Positions 55,605-64,000 of a DNA stretch of 64,000 nucleotides are shown here, piece after piece (position 1 is the first letter of the stretch; every line of letters starts with the position of its first letter). The DNA is taken from the NCBI RefSeq assembly GCF_000422665.1, contig NZ_AUGM01000008.1, positions 62,001 to 126,000 of the forward strand. Reading direction: 5' to 3'. The notes beneath the pieces were generated by a model. The model did no database searches. It was not told where the DNA came from and saw only the letters and a program-made list of their open reading frames with translations. A program made the translations under genes and the position numbers. The stretch is from Ferrimonas senticii DSM 18821. GTDB taxonomy: Bacteria > Pseudomonadota > Gammaproteobacteria > Enterobacterales > Shewanellaceae.

Positions 55605-56822
55605 TCACATACCCAGTTGATGCAGATAGGGCAATAAGTAAGCGCGGATCTCATCGGTCACCGCGCTGTGCCAGAAACCGCCGATAAAAGCCGCCAGCGG
55701 CAGCGCAAACAACAACAGCATCATCACCACGGCCACGCCGCGCGCCGACAACTGCCAACCCCAGCGACTCGACAAGGCCAACGCCTCTTTCTTTGGGCAA
55801 GCCGAGACGCAGCGCAAGCACGCTTGGCACTCATCACTGCGCACGGTAATGCGCTGATGTACCGCAATGCGTGCCGGACAAGCGCGGCTGCACTTATCGC
55901 ACTTCATTCCTTTGCTGTTGATCAAACAGGCATCGACATTACGGCGCACCTTAAATGGACTAAGCATGCTCAGCAAACCGAGGCCGGCACCGTACGGGCA
56001 CAGGTAACGGCAAAAGCCCTGCTGCTGCCACGCCGCCAGCAATAAAATCAGCGCAATGACGGTGCCGGAGATCAGCGTCGGCTTTAAGAAAAACGCCCCC
56101 ATCTTGGCATCGGCCATCAGGTGATAGTGGCCAGAGAGATAACCCGGTAATGCCATGGTCGGCAAACCGAAGATCACCAGATAACAGAGCGCCACAAACA
56201 GCAGGTATTTGACCATTCGCAGCGGCCAGTCAATCCACGCCGGCGGCAGTGCATCGCCTTTGATAAAGCGCTTACGCAGCTTATACAAGTAAGTGCCCGC
56301 CAACCCCAACGGACAAGCCCAGCCACAAAACGCCCGCTTACAGACCACGGCGCTCAGCATCACGGTAAACAGCATCACTGCCGCTGCGGGGTGTGCCTGA
56401 TCCCAAAGCCCAAGGGTAACGATCGCTTTGATTTCGATGCCGCCGGCCAATGGCAAAAACGCATCAACCACATCAGGACGGGTCAGGTAGCCGCCGAAGC
56501 CATTCATCAGGGCTAAGTGGTAAGCCAGATACTGCAGCCCCACCAGTAACATCGATAGCCCAAAGAAGTGCGCTATCGGTTCGCGAATGGCATTTTCACG
56601 GCCCTCGCCTTTGGCCAGTTGCGGCTTGAACGTTAACAGCAGGCCATACAAACCGGCGGCGATCAGAGCCCCCAGCAGCAATGGCCACACCATAGCGGCC
56701 AGCAGTGCCGCCAACAGCATCAACGCCATCGCCGCGGCGCCCCATTTTTGCCCACCAAAATAGAGCAGACTGCCAGCGTAGGTCAGTCCCAGCAGCAGCG
56801 AAATCGATTCAATCAGAGTCAT
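55605..56822 (-). CDS. NapH/NosR-like membrane polyferredoxin
   Basis: The 405-residue protein has about eight membrane helices and a C-terminal soluble part. CKRAFCGWACPLG and CRYLCPYG are the membrane-side CxxxCP motifs of NapH/NosR/CcoG-type quinol oxidoreductases; two 4Fe-4S clusters follow in CDKCSRACP and CQACLRCVSACP. Such proteins take electrons from quinol and deliver them to periplasmic cytochromes. Its place immediately upstream of the cytochrome-flavoprotein pairs suggests it is their electron source. Confidence 0.85.
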   Translation of the reverse strand: MTLIESISLLLGLTYAGSLLYFGGQKWGAAAMALMLLAALLAAMVWPLLLGALIAAGLYGLLLTFKPQLAKGEGRENAIREPIAHFFGLSMLLVGLQYLAYHLALMNGFGGYLTRPDVVDAFLPLAGGIEIKAIVTLGLWDQAHPAAAVMLFTVMLSAVVCKRAFCGWACPLGLAGTYLYKLRKRFIKGDALPPAWIDWPLRMVKYLLFVALCYLVIFGLPTMALPGYLSGHYHLMADAKMGAFFLKPTLISGTVIALILLLAAWQQQGFCRYLCPYGAGLGLLSMLSPFKVRRNVDACLINSKGMKCDKCSRACPARIAVHQRITVRSDECQACLRCVSACPKKEALALSSRWGWQLSARGVAVVMMLLLFALPLAAFIGGFWHSAVTDEIRAYLLPYLHQLGM

Positions 56823-57006
56823 AACAACGAAATAGACAACAACAATAACGCCGATTATGACCTCGGCCCCCTAGGTGTCGGTTCCCGTTATTGGCGGCAG
56901 AAATGTGATTGTGTGAGGCACCGCAAGCGCTGGCGGAGTTATCTCGAAATAGGCATAGCAGCAGCCGCCAATTTTGTGCGGCAACTACATCGGGCAGCGC
57001 AATAAA

Positions 57007-57028
57007 AACGGAGCCGAATGGCTCCGTT
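57007..57028 (-). terminator. Terminator of the yiaV-like gene
   Basis: AACGGAGCC and GGCTCCGTT with a GAAT loop, T5 on the minus strand, 21 bp after the stop. Confidence 0.85.
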
Positions 57029-57049
57029 GTGAGGATTAACCCGAGACGA

Positions 57050-58273
57050 TCATATCGAATAAACGAAGTAAAGCTGGGCTTTCATCCGCAAGATGATGCC
57101 GCGAATAACATCCAAGAAGCCCATAAAGGCGATCGGCTTCTCGCCAGAGACCCACGCCAACCCTACAGCCCCCACCGGAATGTCGTAACCTTCCGGCTCG
57201 ACCAGTTTCAAACGCACGAAATGGTGCTTGTTGCGGGCGTTCTGCGCGGTGTTACTGCGGACCCCCTCTTCCAATCCCAGCAAGTTAGCTTGCGATTCGC
57301 CGGTGGCCTCGATGATCCCCTCCACTTCAGCGGCGAACACTTTGCCCGGATACACCGGGGTGGCGAACTCGGCCGCACTGCCAACCTTAATGTTACGGAT
57401 CGCTTGGTGATTAACCCGCATCAGCACGTACTTTTCATTGGTGTACATCTGCAATCGCGGGATCAGCGCCACCATCTGCCCCGGGCGGGCAATAAAGTTG
57501 GTGACGTAACCATCCATCGGTGCCCGCACCGTGGTTTGCTGCAAGCGCCAACGGGCTTGTTCAACGTCTTGGGTAGCACGGTTGCTGTCCGCCTCGGCGG
57601 TGATCGCATTGGCCTTGGCCAAGGCAATTTGATTGATGGCGTTGTCGGCGTTAGCGCGTCCTTGCTGCAACGACGCTTGCAGCGCCACCACGGTTGCTGC
57701 GGCTTGCTGCTGACGACTTTGCTGTTGCTCCATCTCAATCGCTGAGATGGTATTGGCAGCGCCGCGATTTTGCTGTTGGTAACGCTCGCTGGTGCTCTGC
57801 TGCAGTGCCAGTTCCATCTTGGCGGCTTGTAGCTCGCCAGCCAACGCATCGACCTGATGCTGGGCCGCTTGGGCATCAACCTCACTGATGTCGATTTGCG
57901 CTTCGGCGCTTTGCCACTGGGCCTTGGCGATCGCCAACTGCGCTTGCGCCCGCTCTAACGCAATTTGATAAGGCTGCGGATCGATTTGATAAACCAACTG
58001 CCCCGCCTGCAGTTTTTGATTGGGGCTGATGTAAATTTCGCTGATCTGGCCACGCACCTGAGTATCACCGGGACGAAGCTGAATTCGTGGCGACTGCACG
58101 AACGAGCCGCCGGAAAGATCCATCGGCGTGTAATTAAGCAGGCCAATCCATACGAACACCAGCCAGCTAAAACCACCGCCAAAAGCGAACAGCTGAAACG
58201 GTTTGTTCCATGGCACCCCAAGTAGTCGCAGCAGATAGATAAACGCTGCCCATACCGCCAAGCCTTCAATCAT
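57050..58273 (-). CDS. yiaV: HlyD-family membrane fusion protein, YiaV type
   Basis: The 407-residue protein has two N-terminal membrane helices (LAVWAAFIYLLRLLGVPW and FQLFAFGGGFSWLVFVWIG), a biotinyl/lipoyl half-motif (VRGQISEIYISPNQKLQAGQLVY), a long coiled coil rich in Gln and Ala (about 100-240) and the second half (TVRAPMDGYVTNFIARPGQMV). The start is ATG 58273, 7 bp inside the yiaW stop region. YiaV/YibH proteins lack a dedicated ABC or MFS partner, and their transport role is unclear. Confidence 0.87.
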   Translation of the reverse strand: MIEGLAVWAAFIYLLRLLGVPWNKPFQLFAFGGGFSWLVFVWIGLLNYTPMDLSGGSFVQSPRIQLRPGDTQVRGQISEIYISPNQKLQAGQLVYQIDPQPYQIALERAQAQLAIAKAQWQSAEAQIDISEVDAQAAQHQVDALAGELQAAKMELALQQSTSERYQQQNRGAANTISAIEMEQQQSRQQQAAATVVALQASLQQGRANADNAINQIALAKANAITAEADSNRATQDVEQARWRLQQTTVRAPMDGYVTNFIARPGQMVALIPRLQMYTNEKYVLMRVNHQAIRNIKVGSAAEFATPVYPGKVFAAEVEGIIEATGESQANLLGLEEGVRSNTAQNARNKHHFVRLKLVEPEGYDIPVGAVGLAWVSGEKPIAFMGFLDVIRGIILRMKAQLYFVYSI

Positions 58274-58592
58274 GGTCACCCTCCGGCTGTGCTGGTGGCG
58301 TTGGTTCACGCCAGATATCACGAACGCTGCGCAGTATCGCGGCACCATCGATAAAGGCGATGATCACCGCCAGCACCCATACCCAGTGCCAAATAAAGCC
58401 AATCCACGTCAACACGGTGATCAGCGCTAATTGCCGATGTTCATTCTTTTTGGCGTGGTGCAATGGCATCTCGTGCAGCTTCCAGAAGCCGTACAACGCG
58501 GCACCAACCACCGCCACCATCATCACTGTCGCCGCCACATGCAGCACCGTATCGGCACTGCCGCCAGCAAACGGCATTGAAACCAAACTCAT
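58266..58592 (-). CDS. yiaW: DUF3302 inner-membrane protein, YiaW type
   Basis: This 108-residue protein has two helices (TVLHVAATVMMVAVVGAALYGF and LALITVLTWIGFIWHWVWVLAV split by a charged loop) and an acidic C-terminus. It overlaps the start of yiaV by 8 bp, the same arrangement as yiaW-yiaV in E. coli. ATG 58592 has GGGGGAAAC directly upstream. Function is unknown; it probably works with YiaV. Confidence 0.85.
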   Translation of the reverse strand: MSLVSMPFAGGSADTVLHVAATVMMVAVVGAALYGFWKLHEMPLHHAKKNEHRQLALITVLTWIGFIWHWVWVLAVIIAFIDGAAILRSVRDIWREPTPPAQPEGDHD

Positions 58593-58822
58593 GTTTCCCC
58601 CTACACTGGTTAGCAAGTGACCACCCACCTTAACCAACGGCGCTGAACTCAAGCTTGCGCCAGCAGCCAATCGCATCGTTACAGATCACAAAAACCCAAG
58701 TAACTTGTGAAGTTGACTGCAGTTTAATTCGGAGGCGGAGCAATTTTTGTTGTCGTTATCGGCCTTAGTAACACAATGCCCGGCAGCAACTTTGTTTTGA
58801 ATCAATCACATGAGGTATAGCT

Positions 58823-59515
58823 ATGGCTACCGTGCTAATTACCGGCGCTAATCGCGGTCTGGGTTTCGAGTTTGTTCGTCAATATGCGGCAGCGAACTGG
58901 CAGGTGATCGCCACCTGTCGCGATCCGCAGCAGGCGGCGGAGCTCAGCGCCTTAGCGCAAGCGCACAGCAACATTCAGATTGAAGCGTTGGCGGTAACCG
59001 ATGAACACAGCATCAACGCTTTGGCGGCTAAGTTGGCCGGGCAGCCGATTGATCTGCTGCTGAATAACGCTGGGGTGCTGGGCGACGATTGCGACACCTG
59101 GGACAAGCTGGATCAACAACGTTTCTTGGATGTACTGAACATCAACACCGTGGCGCCAGCGCTGATGATCAAGGCGTTTAAAGCCCACGTTATCGCCTCC
59201 GAGCGCAAAGCGATCGTTGGCATCAGCAGCCGCATCGCCAGCATCGACGACAACGGCAGCGGCAATATGCTGGCTTACCGCACCTCTAAGGTGGGCTTAA
59301 ACCAACTGCTGCGCTGCGCCAGCCGCGATCTGGCCGAGTACGGCGTAAAGACTCTGGCACTGCACCCTGGCTGGGTGCAAACCGACATGGGCGGCAGCAA
59401 CGCGACCTTCACTACCGAGGAGAGCGTGCGCGGCATGATTGAGCGCATCGACGAACTGGATGAAACCAACAGCGGCACCTTTGTGGTGTTCAACGGCGAA
59501 CAACTGCCTTGGTAA
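58823..59515 (+). CDS. Short-chain dehydrogenase/reductase
   Basis: This is a classical SDR of 230 residues: NAD(P) motif TGANRGLGFEFV, NNAG at about 80, catalytic Ser in VGISSRIAS and YRTSK (Tyr-x-x-x-Lys), then HPGWVQTDMGG. It is closest in feel to the C-factor/CsgA-like group. The substrate is not predictable. It is a single-gene unit with its own terminator. Confidence 0.92.
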   Translation: MATVLITGANRGLGFEFVRQYAAANWQVIATCRDPQQAAELSALAQAHSNIQIEALAVTDEHSINALAAKLAGQPIDLLLNNAGVLGDDCDTWDKLDQQRFLDVLNINTVAPALMIKAFKAHVIASERKAIVGISSRIASIDDNGSGNMLAYRTSKVGLNQLLRCASRDLAEYGVKTLALHPGWVQTDMGGSNATFTTEESVRGMIERIDELDETNSGTFVVFNGEQLPW

Positions 59516-59846
59516 AGCCACCACGGCGAATGCCCTTAAAAACCAGCGTTTAACGCTGGTTTTTTTTCCTCTGAACACCGTTAGCCTCGCGACAATTCGT
59601 CTTTAAGGCATTGGTCACAAAACACCAGTTGCGACATTAAATACCACCAAACCAGACACAATCGAATGAGACTGTAATTTTCGGTAATCAACAGTCGATC
59701 AAGATCGCAAGGTTGCAACTCGAACGCCAAAATAAATTCGATTCATCAGTAACATCGCTGCTCGAAATCACAACACTTGCATCGTTTGTGCCGTGGCCAA
59801 TTCGTCCTAGCGCAGCAACTAACGATGCAGCGAAAAGGATGCTTTG
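59516..59846. other. Intergenic region upstream of the TonB receptor
   Basis: After the SDR terminator (59541-59568) there is no open frame. The receptor promoter must be here, but I recognise neither a Fur box nor a known riboswitch. Confidence 0.45.
59541..59568 (+). terminator. Terminator of the SDR gene
   Basis: AACCAGCG and CGCTGGTT with a short loop and eight T. Confidence 0.85.
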
Positions 59847-61955
59847 ATGTTTCGTAAATCTCTGCTCGCCATGGCGATTGCAGCCAGTGGTTGCGCCCAG
59901 GCGCAGATCGCCACCTCGCCAGAGACCATTGTGGTCTACGGCGAAAAACCCAGCGCCCAACAACTTTCAACCCCAACCGTATCGCTGACTTTTGAAGAGA
60001 TGCAGTTGCAAGGGATCTCTAACCTAGCGCAAGCACTGCAATCGCTGCCGGGGATCTCATTGAAAGTCGGTGGTCAAGGCGTGCCGCAGATCGACATTCG
60101 TGGCTACAAGTCCCGCCATGTGATGTTCCTGCTGAACGGCATCCCAATGAACAGCCCGTTCTCCAGCCAATTTGATCCGCAGCTGATCCCAGTATCACAA
60201 ATCGCCGAAGTGCAACTGACCGCAGGCGGCAGCGCCTCACTGTTGTACGGCAGCGGTGCCGCGGGTGGTGCCATCAACGTCATCACCAAACAGGGCAGCA
60301 TGGCTGACGCCTTCGAAGTGGAGTTTGGCGCCGGTAACGACGACCGCTACAAAGCCTCGATCTCTGGCGCGACCAGCACCGATGATTTCGAAATCTTCGG
60401 CAGCTACAGCGGCGAAAAAGCCGATGACTACCGCCTGTCTGATGACTTTGAACCGACCGTAGGTGAAAGCGACCATCGTCGAAACAACAGCGATACTGAA
60501 AGCCAAGCGGGTACCGCGGCAATGGCATGGCACACCAGCGATGCCACCCGTCTGGGCCTAAACCTGAGCTACCAAACCGGCGAATTTGGTGCACCTGACG
60601 AAGTTACCAAGAGCACCACTGGCGGTATTGGCGGCGGTGCGGGCGGCGGCGGTGGCGGCGGCACTGGTGGCGGCAGCGGCAATAGCAAAGCTAAAAACGA
60701 GCGAGTTGAAGATCTGCGCGCCTACAGCGTCCAGGGCACCCTCAACCACCAGTTGAATGACACCCACACCATCCGCGGCTTTGCCTACTTTGCTGAAGAT
60801 CAGCGCGACACCAATCGCTACAAAGATCTGAGCTTTGATGAGCTGACCTCCCACGAAGCCAGCACCACCCAGACCATCGGCGGTAACTTACAGTTGGTGT
60901 ACAGCAACGACCAGCACACCTTCACCACCGCCGTGGCAGCCCGCCACAGCAGTTGGGAATCCGAACTGTGGCAAGCCTCATCTGACAAATTACGTGCTGG
61001 TGGCGCTTCTGGCTCCGGTGGCGGTTCTGGCTCCGGCGGTGGTTCTGGCTCAGGCGGCGGTTCTGGCTCCGGCGGTGGTTCTGGTTCCGGTGGTGGTTCT
61101 GGCTCAGGTAGCAACACCCCAAATCATACTGACGAAAGCATCAACCAAGTGGATTTGGTCGGTGAATACCAGTTCCAAGGCGATAACGGCCTTGGGATGG
61201 TAGCCGGTGGCGCGCTGTACCACAGCGACATCGACAACAAGCTGCAATACGCCGCGTCCCTGTCCGGCTACTGGCAGTTGAACGACGACAGCCGCCTGTT
61301 TGCCTCGACCGCACGTCGGGTCCGTTACCCCGATCTGCGTCAAATGTTTGAAGCCGGTAAAGGCAATCCTGATCTCGACGTTGAAACCTCAATGCACTAC
61401 GAACTGGGCTTAAACCAACAGCTCGGTTCTGCGCTTGAACTGGATATGTCGGTGTACCTAAGTGATATCGACGATTACATCGAGAAAAACGAAAACAACG
61501 ATGATCGCTATGAAAACTTCGAAGAGTACCGCTTCTTCGGGGTCAACACTGCGGTTAATTACGATTTGACCGACGACGTTCAACTGGCGTTCGGCTACGG
61601 CTATTTGGATGCCCAAAACCGTGGCGCCGACAGCGAAAAATCCCAATTGCAAGGTCGCCCAGAGCACAGCTTCAGCACCAACCTGAAATGGCACTTGCCA
61701 TGGCAGTTCACCCTGTTTGCCGAGGCCGAGCACAACCGCAATGCGGTGCAATACAAAAAAGTAAACGGTACTGAAAAGCAGTTCGATCTGGATAACTACA
61801 CCTTGGTTAATTTGGCTCTGACTCAAAAGTTGCCGATTGAAGGTCTGTCGTGGCAGTTGCGAGTCGACAACCTGCTGGACGAAAACTACGAACAATCTCT
61901 GTATCTGCCACGCCCAGGCCGTGAGTGGATGCTGTCTGTTAAATACGCGTTTTAA
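59847..61955 (+). CDS. TonB-dependent outer-membrane receptor with Gly-Ser linker insertions
   Basis: This 702-residue protein has a signal peptide (FRKSLLAMAIAASGCAQAQ), a plug domain (ETIVVYGEKPS, SLPGISLKVGGQGVPQIDIRG in parts, YGSGAAGGAINVITKQ) and a barrel ending in the C-terminal Phe after LSVKYAF. Two unusual low-complexity stretches sit in the barrel: a Gly-rich run near residue 260 and a (GSGGGS)n run at about residues 389-421. No separate TonB box is obvious. ATG 59847 is preferred over TTG 59844. It heads a run with two tungstate-type binding proteins, so it may take up an oxyanion complex or chelate. Confidence 0.9.
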   Translation: MFRKSLLAMAIAASGCAQAQIATSPETIVVYGEKPSAQQLSTPTVSLTFEEMQLQGISNLAQALQSLPGISLKVGGQGVPQIDIRGYKSRHVMFLLNGIPMNSPFSSQFDPQLIPVSQIAEVQLTAGGSASLLYGSGAAGGAINVITKQGSMADAFEVEFGAGNDDRYKASISGATSTDDFEIFGSYSGEKADDYRLSDDFEPTVGESDHRRNNSDTESQAGTAAMAWHTSDATRLGLNLSYQTGEFGAPDEVTKSTTGGIGGGAGGGGGGGTGGGSGNSKAKNERVEDLRAYSVQGTLNHQLNDTHTIRGFAYFAEDQRDTNRYKDLSFDELTSHEASTTQTIGGNLQLVYSNDQHTFTTAVAARHSSWESELWQASSDKLRAGGASGSGGGSGSGGGSGSGGGSGSGGGSGSGGGSGSGSNTPNHTDESINQVDLVGEYQFQGDNGLGMVAGGALYHSDIDNKLQYAASLSGYWQLNDDSRLFASTARRVRYPDLRQMFEAGKGNPDLDVETSMHYELGLNQQLGSALELDMSVYLSDIDDYIEKNENNDDRYENFEEYRFFGVNTAVNYDLTDDVQLAFGYGYLDAQNRGADSEKSQLQGRPEHSFSTNLKWHLPWQFTLFAEAEHNRNAVQYKKVNGTEKQFDLDNYTLVNLALTQKLPIEGLSWQLRVDNLLDENYEQSLYLPRPGREWMLSVKYAF
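61011..61109 (+). repeat. Tandem 18-bp repeat coding for GSGGGS in the TonB receptor
   Basis: Five full 18-bp units (GGCTCCGGTGGCGGTTCT and variants) and a partial sixth. Units differ only at third codon positions, which suggests selection for the peptide or recent duplication with drift. Confidence 0.9.
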
Positions 61956-61968
61956 TTAGGGAATGACG

Positions 61969-62844
61969 ATGAAACTGAAACAACTTGCGCTGGTGGTATT
62001 GGCCGCCAGCACCATGATGGGCTGCGCCAGCACCAGCACTGAATCCAGCCAGCAATACCCAGAAGCCAACGATCCTAAAGTGATCCGCGTGGCACTGATC
62101 GGCGGCATGAGCTACTCCGGTCTGTGGCCAGAGATCACCAAGCGCTTTGAAGCGCAAACCGATTACGAAGTAAAAACCATCAAGTCCAGCGTCCGCACCA
62201 AACTGGCGCCGCTGTTCCGCGATGGCCAAGCGGATCTGCTGACCATGCACTCCGGCGACATCACCACCGATCTGGTGGCCGATGGCCACGGTATCAACAT
62301 GTACCCATGGACCCGTAACGACATCGTTATCTGGGGCCCGAAAAGCGATCCGGCCAACATCCGTGGTCTGAACGATGGCGTTGAAGCGATGCGCCGCATT
62401 GCCGCAACCGAAAGCAACTGGATCGATTTCCGTGGCATTGGCCCACGTGAAGTTGGCCACGGTCTGTGGAAGAAAGCCGGCATCAAACCGATGGGTGACT
62501 GGGTTCTGAAAGACAACCTCAAAGGTGGCAGCAACGTTCTGGATGAAGTAGCCAAGCAAAACGCTTACATCATCACCGGCCGGATGCCAGTGTTTGTTGG
62601 TAAGTGGAAGCCACACCCAGAGATGGAGATCCTGGTTGATAAGGATCCACTGATGCGTCGCCCTTACATCGTGATGGAAGCCAACCCTGCCCGTCACCCT
62701 GGCGTGAACAACGAAGGTGCCAAGGCGCTGTCTGATTTCCTGCGTAGCGACGAAATCCAGCAGTTCCTGCTGACCTTCGACGGCAAAGTGAACGACGGTA
62801 CCCCACTGTTCTACCCAGTGTGGCCAACCTTCTCTGCCCAGTAA
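61969..62844 (+). CDS. Tungstate-type periplasmic substrate-binding lipoprotein
   Basis: The 291-residue protein has a lipoprotein signal (MKLKQLALVVLAASTMMGC) and a PBP-like domain similar to TupA: KVIRVALIGGMSYSGLWPEITKRFEAQT, RDGQADLLTMHSGD, WGPKSDPANIRGL. I choose ATG 61969 because AGGG stands eight bases upstream; ATG 61963 is too close to it. It starts 13 bp after the receptor gene and is followed by a paralogue. No ABC permease or ATPase is present in the window, so its partner may be the receptor, or genes to the right. Confidence 0.82.
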   Translation: MKLKQLALVVLAASTMMGCASTSTESSQQYPEANDPKVIRVALIGGMSYSGLWPEITKRFEAQTDYEVKTIKSSVRTKLAPLFRDGQADLLTMHSGDITTDLVADGHGINMYPWTRNDIVIWGPKSDPANIRGLNDGVEAMRRIAATESNWIDFRGIGPREVGHGLWKKAGIKPMGDWVLKDNLKGGSNVLDEVAKQNAYIITGRMPVFVGKWKPHPEMEILVDKDPLMRRPYIVMEANPARHPGVNNEGAKALSDFLRSDEIQQFLLTFDGKVNDGTPLFYPVWPTFSAQ

Positions 62845-62906
62845 TCTGGTTTAGATAACTCAAGCAATCCGAGCCCAGCGCTCGGATTGTTTATTAAGAG
62901 CCAATA

Positions 62907-63719
62907 ATGAAATCCAAATTAAGCCTATTAGTTAGCGGCGCGCTGCTGCTGTGCAGCTACAGCGTTAGCGCTGCCGACACCGTTCGCATTGCCATGGTAA
63001 AAACCCCTGAATACAGCGGGTTGATGGCTCATCTTAGTCAGCAGTTTACCCAACAAACCGGGATTGAAGTCGAACTGCACTCCTCTGGTTCACCGCATCA
63101 ACGCGGCGTTCAAGGCCAAGCCGATCTGGTGCTGTCGCACTACGGCAAAAGCGGCATGGAAAAGTTTGTCATGGACGGCTTAGGCCATTGGCCAACGATG
63201 GTATTTGCCAACCAAGCGGCGATCATCGGCCCGAAAAATGATCCAGTTGGCATTCGCGGCCTATCCGCGCCAGAAGCCTATAAAAAGCTGGCTGCCAGCG
63301 ACGCCAAGTTTGTGGCCAATCAGCTGCCTGGGCCTAAATTTATCGACGCCTATCTGCATGCTGAAACCGGCGTCGCCGAGCCATTGTCGAAGCGCAGCGA
63401 CAACAAAGCCGCCAAGAAGCGTGCCGCCAAAGTAGCGGAGCAGCAGCAAGCCTACTTTATCTGGGGGGCTATCCCATTTTTACGCTACGCCGATCAGACC
63501 GATTCCAAGCTGGATATTTTGGTTGCTGATGGCGCCCTGCTGCACCGGGTAATGGCGACTTCAGTAGTCCGTGCCGACAAGGTAAATGGCGTTAACGAAG
63601 CGCTGGCCAAACAGTTTGAAGCGTTTTTGATTCGCCCAGATACTCAAGCGCAAATTGCCGCTTATCGTTCAATGGGCAGCGATCGCCAACTGTGGTGGCC
63701 CTACGGTCGCCATAACTGA
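62907..63719 (+). CDS. Second tungstate-type periplasmic substrate-binding protein
   Basis: This 270-residue protein has a cleavable signal peptide (MKSKLSLLVSGALLLCSYSVSA) and is a diverged paralogue of its neighbour: VRIAMVKTPEYSGLMAHLSQQFTQQT, QADLVLSHYGKSGMEKF, IGPKNDPVGIRGL. It lacks the lipobox of the first copy, so one is anchored and the other soluble. It belongs to the same operon as the receptor by spacing (62 bp). Confidence 0.82.
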   Translation: MKSKLSLLVSGALLLCSYSVSAADTVRIAMVKTPEYSGLMAHLSQQFTQQTGIEVELHSSGSPHQRGVQGQADLVLSHYGKSGMEKFVMDGLGHWPTMVFANQAAIIGPKNDPVGIRGLSAPEAYKKLAASDAKFVANQLPGPKFIDAYLHAETGVAEPLSKRSDNKAAKKRAAKVAEQQQAYFIWGAIPFLRYADQTDSKLDILVADGALLHRVMATSVVRADKVNGVNEALAKQFEAFLIRPDTQAQIAAYRSMGSDRQLWWPYGRHN

Positions 63720-63743
63720 CAGCTACCCGCGAAAACCTGAATC

Positions 63744-63786
63744 AAAAATGCCGCAGAGATATGGCCTTAACCTCTGCGGCATTTTT
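63744..63786 (+). terminator. Terminator of the receptor/binding-protein operon
   Basis: A 15-bp stem (AAAAATGCCGCAGAG with CTCTGCGGCATTTTT), T5 at its end, 24 bp after the last stop. Confidence 0.85.
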
Positions 63787-63920
63787 ATTTGAAAACAGAT
63801 CCACTGGATAACCTAAGGGGAAACCGACAATTCCATCGTTGTTGCCAGCAATCTACCGCTCACCCTTGGAATCATGGCAGCGCACTGGCAGGTTAGCGCC
63901 TTTTACAAAAGGAGTTGTCG

Positions 63921-64000
63921 ATGCGAAAAACACCATTACCAAGCGGGTTACTTAAATTTGCGCCGCTGCTGATTATTGCCCTGCTGATCTTTAAATCCTA
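63921..64000 (+). CDS. Start of a membrane protein gene (3' end outside window)
   Basis: ATG with GGAG six bases upstream opens a frame that stays open to the edge. The 26 codons read a basic start and then a hydrophobic run (LLKFAPLLIIALLIF), typical of a signal anchor or first membrane helix. Too short to assign a family. Confidence 0.6.
   Translation, partial: MRKTPLPSGLLKFAPLLIIALLIFKS

Overview
The window is from a marine-type gammaproteobacterium of the Alteromonadales. A Ferrimonas- or Shewanella-like host fits best, judged from gene content: FabV, cysDN with an SLC13 permease, codBA, a DddY-type DMSP lyase beside split tetraheme flavocytochromes, and yiaVW. The species is inference. 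Two parts are clearly distinct: an accessory block (1-21543) and ordinary chromosome (21544-64000).

Accessory block. Positions 1-21543 are the target-proximal part of a Tn7-like CRISPR-associated transposon of the type I-F3 class. On the minus strand, reading inward from its right end at 21543, it carries three TnsB-site repeats, tnsA, tnsB, tnsC, an Xre regulator, tniQ, a fused cas8f/cas5f, cas7f, cas6f and a minimal CRISPR array. No cas1, cas2 or cas3 is present. The second spacer of the array matches 25 of 32 bases of the adjacent ffs gene (4.5S SRP RNA). Four of the seven mismatches fall at positions 6, 12, 24 and 30, and the transposon end lies exactly 49 bp beyond the protospacer. The insertion is therefore explained by this homing guide. 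The last repeat is strongly diverged, and three CTAAG-N5-CTTAG operators surround xre and tniQ. Left of the array are an IS3-family element, a truncated ISAs1 transposase and a giant RHS/cadherin-like gene of more than 3400 codons that runs off the window, probably transposon cargo. The other transposon end is not in the window.

Chromosome, 21544-49500. ffs has a visible promoter and is followed by a ComEA-like gene, galU, a DUF2982 gene, an ElyC/YdcF gene, mak and glmM. Next come sulfate activation (SLC13 permease, cysN, cysD, the two cys genes separated by a four-helix-bundle protein gene), fabV, a DUF2325 gene with a Fur-like box, an RNA methyltransferase, codBA, a PH-domain protein and a region of interspersed repeats with a MITE-like element. 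Then follow a 3-methyladenine glycosylase-like gene, TetR and LysR regulators, formaldehyde detoxification (frmA, frmB), ndh, and ilvE. ilvE sits behind what looks like a leader-peptide attenuator and is followed by an Nramp-like transporter.

Chromosome, 49500-64000. A minus-strand cluster encodes a DddY-type DMSP lyase, two tetraheme cytochrome/Tat flavoprotein pairs of the fumarate/acrylate reductase family and a NapH-like membrane iron-sulfur protein. Together they suggest periplasmic DMSP cleavage coupled to respiration of the acrylate released. yiaV/yiaW, an SDR gene, a TonB-dependent receptor with (GSGGGS)n inserts, two tungstate-type periplasmic binding proteins and the start of a membrane protein complete the window.

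All assignments are from reading sequence motifs; no database search was possible.
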